Both the position numbers and the translations under genes were made by a program. Below are positions 26,801-35,800 of a stretch of DNA of 57,519 nt, one piece after another (positions within the stretch are counted from its first letter, which is position 1; each line of letters begins with the position of its first letter). Source of the stretch: Pseudomonadota bacterium (GTDB lineage Bacteria; Pseudomonadota; Alphaproteobacteria; Rhodospirillales; Magnetospirillaceae); assembly GCA_023426365.1 (NCBI GenBank), contig JAFAAW010000028.1:1-57519 (forward strand). Reading direction: 5' to 3'. The notes under the pieces were generated by a model that saw only the letters and a program-made list of their open reading frames with translations, searched no databases and was not told where the DNA came from.

Positions 26801-29800
26801 GCAGCGGGCGCGGATGGAATCCAGGTCCAGATGTTCGGCAATGCCGTCCGACGGCGCCACCCGGCCCAGCATGTGCGGCAGGGAATCCTCGGCGCCCGAC
26901 AACAGGCGGAACGTGCGGATGTCGCCCTGGGCGGCGGCCAGCGGCACGGTGATGGTGACGGTGCCGCTGTCCAGGCGCAGCGGATGCTGCCACACCACCC
27001 GCGACAACAGCAGCGGCGTGAACCCGGTGTTACCCGAGGCGGCGGCGCGGGCCAGTTCCAATCCCATGGCGCCGGGCAGGATGCGGGCGCCGCGCACCCG
27101 GTGGTCGCGCAGCACGAAATGCTCGGCCTCGATGCGGCGGCTGTAGGGGGCGGCGGGCGCCGCCGCCGGGGTACTCCCGGTGATGTGATAGACGTCGCGG
27201 GCGAAGGGATAGGTGGGCAGGCGCAGGCGCCGCCGCCGCCCCGGAAAGGCGGCGGCCCAATCCACTTCGGCCCCGGCGGCCCAACGCGCCGCCAGGGTGT
27301 CGGCGGGCAGATCGGGGGCGATGGCGGGGCCGGGGCGCTGCCCGGTCTCCATGCGGCCCACGGCCACTGCGCCGTGATCGCCGGACAGGAAGCGTTCCAG
27401 CTTTTCCCGCACTTCGCGCAGCGACGACGCCACCAGCGCCAGTCGGTGCTTCATGGCGTCGCGGCCCAGGCACAAGGTATAGGCCAGATCGTCCAGATCG
27501 CCCTCGGCCAGCCGCCCGGCGGCGATGAAGTCGCGCAGGTTGCGGGCCTGGTCGGCCAGTCGCTCGGCAGTGGCCGCCGACAGCACCACGACGCGCGGGC
27601 CACCCGGCGGGGCGGGCGGCACGGCGGGGGCGCAATATTCCTCCAGGATGACGTGGGCGTTGACGCCGCCGAAGCCGAAGCTGCTCACTCCGGCACGGCG
27701 CGGCAGGCCCGCGGCCGCCGGCTGCCATTCCTCGGCCTCGCGCACAATGTGGAAGGGGCTGCCGTCCAGCTGGACGTAAGGATTAATCTCGGCGCAGTGC
27801 AGGCTGGGTGCCAGGGTCCGATGGCGCATCTGCAACAGCACCTTGGCGATGCCGGCCGCCCCGGCCGCCAGTTCCAGATGGCCGATATTGGTCTTGACCG
27901 AGCCGATGCCGATGCGCGCCCCCTGGGCGCCGCCAAAGGCGGCCTTCAGCGCGTTGATCTCGACCGGATCGCCCAGTCTGGTTCCGGTGCCATGGGCCTC
28001 GATATAGCCGATGGTGGCGGGATCGATACCGGCGCGCGCCAGCGCCTCGCGCAGCAGTGCCGTCTGCGCGGCGGTGTTGGGCGCGGTCAGCGAGTTGGCG
28101 CGGCCGCCATGGTTGACCGCGCTGCCGCGCACCAATGCCAGGATGGGGTCGCCGTCGGCCTCGGCCTCGGACAGCCGCTTCAGCACCACCAGGCCGACCC
28201 CTTCGCCACGGCCGTAGCCGTCGGCTTGGGCCGAGAAGGTCTTGCAGCGGCCGTCGGGGGCCAACATGCCCGCCTTGGCGAAGTTGATATGGGCCTCGGG
28301 CGTGACGATGGTGTTGACGCCGCCGACCACCGCCATGTCGCAATCGCCCGCCCGCATGGACTGAATCGCCCGGTGCAGCGCCACCAGCGAACTGGAACAT
28401 GCGGTCTCGACCGGCTCGCTGGGGCCGTGCCAATCCAGGAAATAGCTGATGCGGTTCGGTCCCACCGACGGCACCGCGCCGGTGGCGACGTACCCCTCGC
28501 CGCCAGTGTCGTCGCCGATGATCTCGCGGTAGCCGCTGGACGAGGTGCCGACGAACAGGCCCACCCGGCGCCCCGCCAGCGAACGCGGCGCGTGGCCGGA
28601 ATCCTCGATGGCCTTCCAGGCATGCATCATCATCAGCCGCTGCTGCGGATCCATCAGCTTGGCCTCGCGCGGGCTGATGCCGAAGAACAGCGGGTCGAAG
28701 GCGAACACGCCGTCGATGAAACCGCCCCAATGGATGTTGGTCTTGCCGTGCTCGGCCTTGGGGTCGCCGTCAAAAGCCCGCCAGTCCCAGCGATCGGCGG
28801 GAATGGGGGTGATGCAGTCGCGGCCGTTGATCAGCACGTCCCAGAATCCGTCCGGGTCCGTCGCACCGGGAAAGGCGCAGGACAGACCGACGATGGCGAT
28901 GGGATCGTCATCGCCGACGGGCGCCGACCGCACCACCGGCGCGGCGGCTTGGGCGGGGAGGGCGGGGGCGGCAGCCCGGCGCGGCAGAACGGCGCTGCCC
29001 GCGATGTGGCGGGCCAGCCGCGCCAGGGTGGCGAATTCGAAGAAATCCGCCGGGGTCAGGTTCAGCGACAGCTCGGCGTTCACCTTGGCGGCAAAGCCGG
29101 TCATGGTGATGGAATCGAAACCGAATTCGCCCAGTTCGGCGTCGGGGTCCAGAACTTCGGGCGCCACTTCCAGCACGCGGGCGGCGATGTCCGTTACCGC
29201 CGCCAGGGCGGCGTTGTCCGTCACCGCCGCCAGGGCGGCGTTGTCGTCGGCGGGTTCCGCCGGGATTTCCGCCGCGACGGGAACGGGTACAGGGACCGGC
29301 ACCGGTACCGGCGCCGGGGCGGGAATGGCGGCGGTGACAGGACCGGATTGCACCCAATATTGTCCCTGGGCCAGCGGATAGGCGGGCAGGGCGATTCGGG
29401 GCGGGCGGCGGCCGCCATGCAGCAGGCCCCAATCCACGGCGAAGCCCTTGACCCACACTTCCAGCAGGCCGTCGGCGCGGCCCTTGGCCGCCAGTCCGGC
29501 GATGGCGCGGGCGATGTCGGGATCGCTTTCCAGCACCGACACGGCGCCGCGCCCGCCCTTGACCCGGCCCTTATGCAACGCCGGGTCGTCGGCATCGGCC
29601 AGGAAGGCGTCCAGCCGGGCCAGCGCCTCGGCCGGACCGGCGGCGGCAAAGGCCAGGCGGTGCTCCATGGCCTCGCGCGTGGTTTGCAGGGCGTGGGCGA
29701 TGTCGCCCAGGTCATGCGCGCCGCGCGCGATGAAGGCGCGCAGGTCGCGGGCCAGGGCGCTCAGCGCCTCGGGCGAATGGGCCGACAGCACCAGCAGCGC

Positions 29801-32800
29801 CGGTCCGGTGGGGCGCGCCGGGGCGGTGACCGGCGCGGGGTCGATGTATTCCTCGACCACCACATGGGCATTGGCGCCGCCGAAGCCGAACGACGAAACC
29901 CCGGCACGGCGCGGCAGCGGGTGGCCGTCGCGGCCGATGGGGCGCGGCCAGGGCTGGCGCTCGCGCGCCACCCTGAACGGGCCACCGTCCAGCTTCAGGT
30001 ACGGGTTCAAGGTGTCGCAATGCAGGGTGGCGGCGATGGTGCCCGCCTGCATCTGCGCCACCACCTTGATCAATCCGGCGATCCCGGCGGCCAGTTCCAG
30101 ATGGCCGATGTTGGATTTGACCGAACCGATGGCGCAAGCCATGGCCGGAGCGGGGCCGAACCGACCTTCGGCCTCGCGCGTCAGATCGGCGAAGGCGGCT
30201 TTCAGCGCCTCGACCTCGATGGGGTCGCCCAACGGCGTGCCGGTGCCGTGCGCCTCCACATAGCCGGCGCTGCGCGGGTCGAGGCCCGAGCGGCGCCAGA
30301 CGGCCCGCAGCAAATCGGCCTGGGCCTTGGGGTTGGGCGCGGTCAGCGAACTGGCGCGGCCACCGTGGTTCTCGCCGCTGGCGCGGATCACCGCCAGGAT
30401 GCGGTCACCGTCGCGCTCGGCGGCGCTCAGGCGTTTCAACAGCACCAATCCGACACCTTCGCCGCGGCCATAACCATCGGCGGTGGCCGAAAACGGCTTG
30501 CTACGTCCGTCGGGCGACAACATGCCAGCACGGGCGAAACCAATGAAGGTGTCGGGCATCAGCAGCAGGTTGATGCCACCGGCGATGGCAGCTTCGCAGG
30601 TGCCGCCTCGGATGGCCTCGACCGCGCGGTGGACGGCCACCAGGGCGCTGGAGCACGCGGTTTCCACCGCCACGCTGGGGCCGTGCAGGTTGAAGTGGAA
30701 GCTCAGGCGGTTGGGACCCAGCGACGGCGCCAGCCCGGTCATGGCATAGCCTTCGACCGTGGCGCCAGCCTGTGCGGCCAGCCGCCCATAGCCGGTATCG
30801 GCGATGCCGATGAACACGCCGGTATCGCTGCCCGACATCCGTCGGGGCGGGATGCCGGCATCCTCGAACAGCCGCCACGCCTGGGTCAGCAGCAGGCGCT
30901 GCTGCGGGTCCATGGCGCGGACTTCGGGTGCCGACAGGCCGAAAAAGGCGGGATCGAACCGATCCGCCCCGTCGATGAAGCCGCCCCGGCGCACGTTGCA
31001 TTTTCCCGGCTCGGTGCGGGGATCGCCCCAGATCGCCCGCCAATCCCAGCGTTCGGCGGGAATGTCGGCGGTGCAGTCCTTGCCCTGCTCCAGATTGGCC
31101 CAGAACCCCTCCACGTCGGCGGCCCCGGGGAACTGGCCGGCCATGGCGATGATCGCCACCGGTTCGGGGGCCGTGCCTGCCATGATGGGGGCCGCCGACA
31201 GGCGTGGGGATTGGGCGGGTGTCGGCGCGACAGGCATGGGTTCCGCAGGTGCCATTGCCTCTCGCGGCGGGGCGACCTGTTCCTCGATGCCCAGCCGCGC
31301 CGCCAGGGTCGCGGCGTGGGTGGTGGCCAGATGGCCGCTCAGCCCGGCCAGGGTTGGATGCTCAAAGAACACCGTGGGTGTCAGTTCCAGGTCGAACTGG
31401 TCGTTCAGGGCATTGGTGAATTGGGTGAAGCCGATGGAGTCGAAGCCGTATTCGGTCAGTTCCTCGTCGTCGGCCAGATCGGCCACCGCCACCTTGAGTT
31501 GGCGGGCGGCGGCAACCATCAGCGCGGCCAGCAGCTTTTCCCTTAGGATCGGCGCGGCCGCGAGGGGGGCCGGTGGCACGGAAACCGTCGGACGGCCCGA
31601 GGCGGCGGCGGTGCCGGCCAGCCGGCGGCCCAGCTTGTCGCCATCGCCCGCCGCCACCAGCAGGCGCGGCGCGTCGGCGGCCATGGCGGCGGCCAGGGCC
31701 GCCAGCCCGTCGGCGGTGGCCAGCGGCGTCAAGCCGATGGTGCGGGCGGTCAGCGCCTGGGTGGCGGCGTCCATGGCCATGCCACCCTCGGCCCAGAACG
31801 GCCAGGCCACCGTCAGGGTACGGCCCTGCGCGAACCCGGCTCGGCGACGCACCTCGCGCCCGGCGGCGAATCCGTCAAGAAAACCGTTGGCGGCGGCGTA
31901 ATCGGTCTGGCCGGGACTGCCGAGAATCGCCGCGATGGACGAGAACAGTACGAAGAAATCAAGTGGCGCGTCGCCCAGCGCCCGGTCAAGGTTCAGTGTG
32001 CCCGCCACCTTGGGCGCCAGCACCGCCGCCAGTCCGGCGGCGGTCTTGCCGGTCAGCGGCCCGTCGTCCAGCCGGCCGGCGGCGTGGATCACCCCGTCCA
32101 GCCGTCCATGGCGGCCACGGATGTCGGCGATCAGCCGGGTCGTGGCCGCCGGATCGGCGATGTCGGCGGCGACGTATTCGGCGCCGACTGTTTCCAGCCA
32201 TACGCGGGCGGTATCGTCGGCCGACGAGCGGCCGCACAGCACGACCGTCGCCTTGGGTGCGGCGGTGCGGATGGCGGCGGCCAGATGGCGGCCCAAACCG
32301 CCCAGGCCGCCAGTGACCAGGATCACCTGACCGTCGCGCCAGGGGGCGGGGACGGCCGCTGGAGGCGCAGGACACCACACCTCTTGCCACCAGTTGCCGT
32401 TTTCCAGGCGCAGTTTGGCTCCGGGACCGGCACCGGCGGCCTCGGCCAACCGTGCCTCGGCCTCGGGCAGGCCGGACGGCAGGATCGCTACCTGCCCACC
32501 CAGGCCGGGCTGTTCCAGGGCGGCGCTGCGCAACAGACCGATGATCCCGGCCAGCGCCTCGGCGTCGGGACCGTCCTCGATCACCACCTGCACCAATCCG
32601 GCCCGGTGCTGCACCGCTGCCAGAACCTCGGTCGCCAGGATGGTGTAGCGCTGCTCCAGCGGCCCGTGGGCGGGAGCACGCACCACCAACCGGTCGGCCA
32701 TCGCGGTGGGAAGCGGTTGCGCCGCCTGCCAGCGGGGGGCGAAGACATGAACCGGTGCGGTATCGGCGGCCGGTTGCGGCACACGGGTGGCGAAGCCGTG

Positions 32801-35800
32801 CAGGGCGATGCGGATCGTGCCGTCGGCGGCCAGTAGGTCAATGTCCAGCGTGCGCACGCGCGGCGCCGTCTCGGCCATGGCGGCGGGACGGATGTGCACC
32901 CACATCTCGGCCTCGCACGGTCCCAGCACCCGCATCTCGTTCACCGCGAAGGGCAGGGCGGCGCCGGTTGGCGCTTCGTCTTCCGCCAAAGCCATGCCCA
33001 ACGCCGCCTGGAAGGCGCCGTCCAGCAGGCTGGGGTGCCAGGGGAAGGCCGCCAGGGTGTCGGCCACCGTTGCGGGCAGCGCTAGGCGGGCCAGCACTTC
33101 GGGGCCGGGTGCGGTCCATAACCCGGCGACGGCACGGTGGCCGGGACCGTAATTCAGCCCCATGGCGTCGAAGCACTGGTAGACCTGGGCGGCCGAGAAG
33201 GCGCGAGCGTGGAGGGCGCGCAGCGCCGCCAAGCCCACGCTGCTCCGCAGCGGTGCCGCGGCGGATTGATCCAGGCACAACTGAGCGTGCAGCACGCGCT
33301 CGCCGCCATCGGACAGGCTGGCGATCTCCACCTGTCCGCCGGTGCGCTCCAGGGTGACCTCGACCGTGGTGGGGCCATCGACCAGCAGCGGCCGCACCCA
33401 CACCACGCCGCGCACCCTGGAAACGGCCAGTCCGGTGCGGGCGGCGGCGGCGCGCGCCAGTTCCAGATAGGCGACACCGGGCAGAACCGGGCGGTCACCC
33501 AAGCGGTGGTCGGCCAGGAAGAATTCGGTGCCGTTCAGGGTGACCAGGAAGCGGCCATCACCCGCCGGGCGCAGGGCGAAGCCAGTGGCGGCGGCCGCCT
33601 CGGTTTCGGGCAGCCAATAGCGTTTGCGTTCGAACGGCGTCGCGGGCAATGCCAGCCGCCGGGGCGGCTCGCCGCCCCACAGGCGGCTCCAGTCCATGGC
33701 GCCGCCCGCCATCCAGGCGCGGGCGACGGCTTCAGGGGCGGTTTCTGCGACGGTGTCGGCCGCATGGCGGCGCGGCACCTCGCACGCGGCGGAATCGTCG
33801 GCGAGGAAGGCGTCCATGCGCCGGACCAATCCGGCGGCATCATCAGCGACGAAGGCCACCCGCACGCGCCACGGGTCGCGGCCGCTTTGCAGCGTCCAGG
33901 CCAGGGCGTCGAGGTTGGCGTCGTTCACATGGGGGCGCAGGGCGGCGACCAGCCGGCGCAAGCCAGCGCGGCTGCGGGCCGAAATAGGAACCACCAGCGG
34001 CCGGGGGCCGCGCGGGGCCGTGGCCGATGCCGCGCGATATTCTTCCACCACCACATGGACGTTGGCGCCACCGGCGCCGAACGACGACAGGCCGGCGCGA
34101 CGCGGCGCCTCGACGCCGTCGATCACGGGCCGGGTCCACGGGCGTTCCCGGTCAAGGATGCAAAAGGGCGTGCCCCCCAGATCGATCAGCGGGTTGACCG
34201 TCGCCGCATGCAGGGTCCGGTATTGGATGCCGCTATTCATGGACAGCAGCAGCTTGACAAGGCCGGCGATGCCGGCGGCGGTTTCGGCGTGGCCGATGTT
34301 GGACTTGATCGAGCCGATGCCGCAGGTCGCTTCGGCCGGGGCGGGCAGTCCGCGCGCCGCGTAAAGTTGGGCAAAGGCGGTTTTCAGCCCCTCGATCTCG
34401 ACCGGGTCGCCCAGCCGGGTGCCGGTGCCGTGGCATTCGATCATGGTGACGGTGCGCGGATCGATGTCGGCGCGGGTGTGGGCCTCGACGATCAGGCGGG
34501 CCTGGGCGGCCGGATTGGGCGCGGTGAGCGAGGTGGTGGTGCCGCCATGGTGTTCGACGCTGGCGCGGATCACGCCCAGGATGGGGTCGCCGTCCCGTTC
34601 CGCCAAGTCCAGGCGCTTGAGCAGCACGGCGCCGACGCCGTCGGCGCGGGCGTAGCCGTCGGCCTGGGCCGAAAAGGTCTTGCAGCGGCCATCGGGCGCC
34701 AGCATGCCGACCTGCGAGAACAGCACGTGCTGGTCGGGCGACAGCATCAGGTTGCTGCCGCCGGCTACCGCCATCTCGCAGCCTTCGTGGCGGATGCTCA
34801 TCACCGCGCGGTGCAGCGCCACCGCCGAACTGGAACAGGCGGTGTCGATCACCTCGCTGGGGCCGTGGACGTCCAGCAGGAACGACAGCCGGTTGGCGCA
34901 AAAGGCATGGCCAAGCCCGGTCATGCGCTGGGCGTCGGTGATCCCCGTGCGATTGGCGAGATTGGTGTAGTCCAGCAGGTTGATGCCAAGAAACAGCCCG
35001 ACCTTGCGCCCCCGCAAGCTGGAATGGGCGATGCCGGCCCGTTCGACCAGCGCCCAGACGCATTCCATGAACAACCGGTGCTGCGGGTCCATCAACTCCG
35101 CCTCATGCGGCGAGATGTTGAAAACCTGCGCGTCGAACAGGTCGGCGCCGGACACGAATCCGCCCCATTTCACCCGGGTGAACGGCCCCTGGCGCGGGTC
35201 GCCCCACGCCGCCCGCCAGTCCCAACGGTCCGCCGGGATTTCGGTGATGCAGTCGGCTCCCGCCCGCAGGTGGGCCTCCAGGGTGTCCAGGTCAGGGCTT
35301 TGCGGAAACACTCCTTCCATGGCGATGACGGCGATCGGGATGTCGGTGGCCGGGGAATGGTCCGGCCGGGGGGGCGGCTGCACTCGCCCGGCGTGGGAGG
35401 GGGCGTCCGTCCAGTGGGCGCGATGGCGCGTCAGCCATGGCGCCAGTTCGTCGCCCGGCGCGCCCGTCGGCATCGCGGGGGGCATGGCGGCGGAGGCACT
35501 TCCACCGGGTGCGGTTTCGGTCGGTGCGGTCTTGGCGTAATGGGCATCGATGGCCTTGCCGTAACGCTGGCGCAGGATGTCGGCCAGATGGCGCAGGCTG
35601 CGCGCCTCGAAAAAAGTGGTGGGCGCGACTTGGATGGAAAAGGCGCGGGAAATCCGCACCATCACCTCGGTGATGGCGATGGAATCGACGCCGAAATTGG
35701 CCAGATTGGCGTCGGGATCCAACTGTTCCTCGGGCAGGCCCAGGGCGGCGGCGGTCATGCGCCGCACGTCGGTTTCCAGACCGTCCGACACGGCGGCCTC

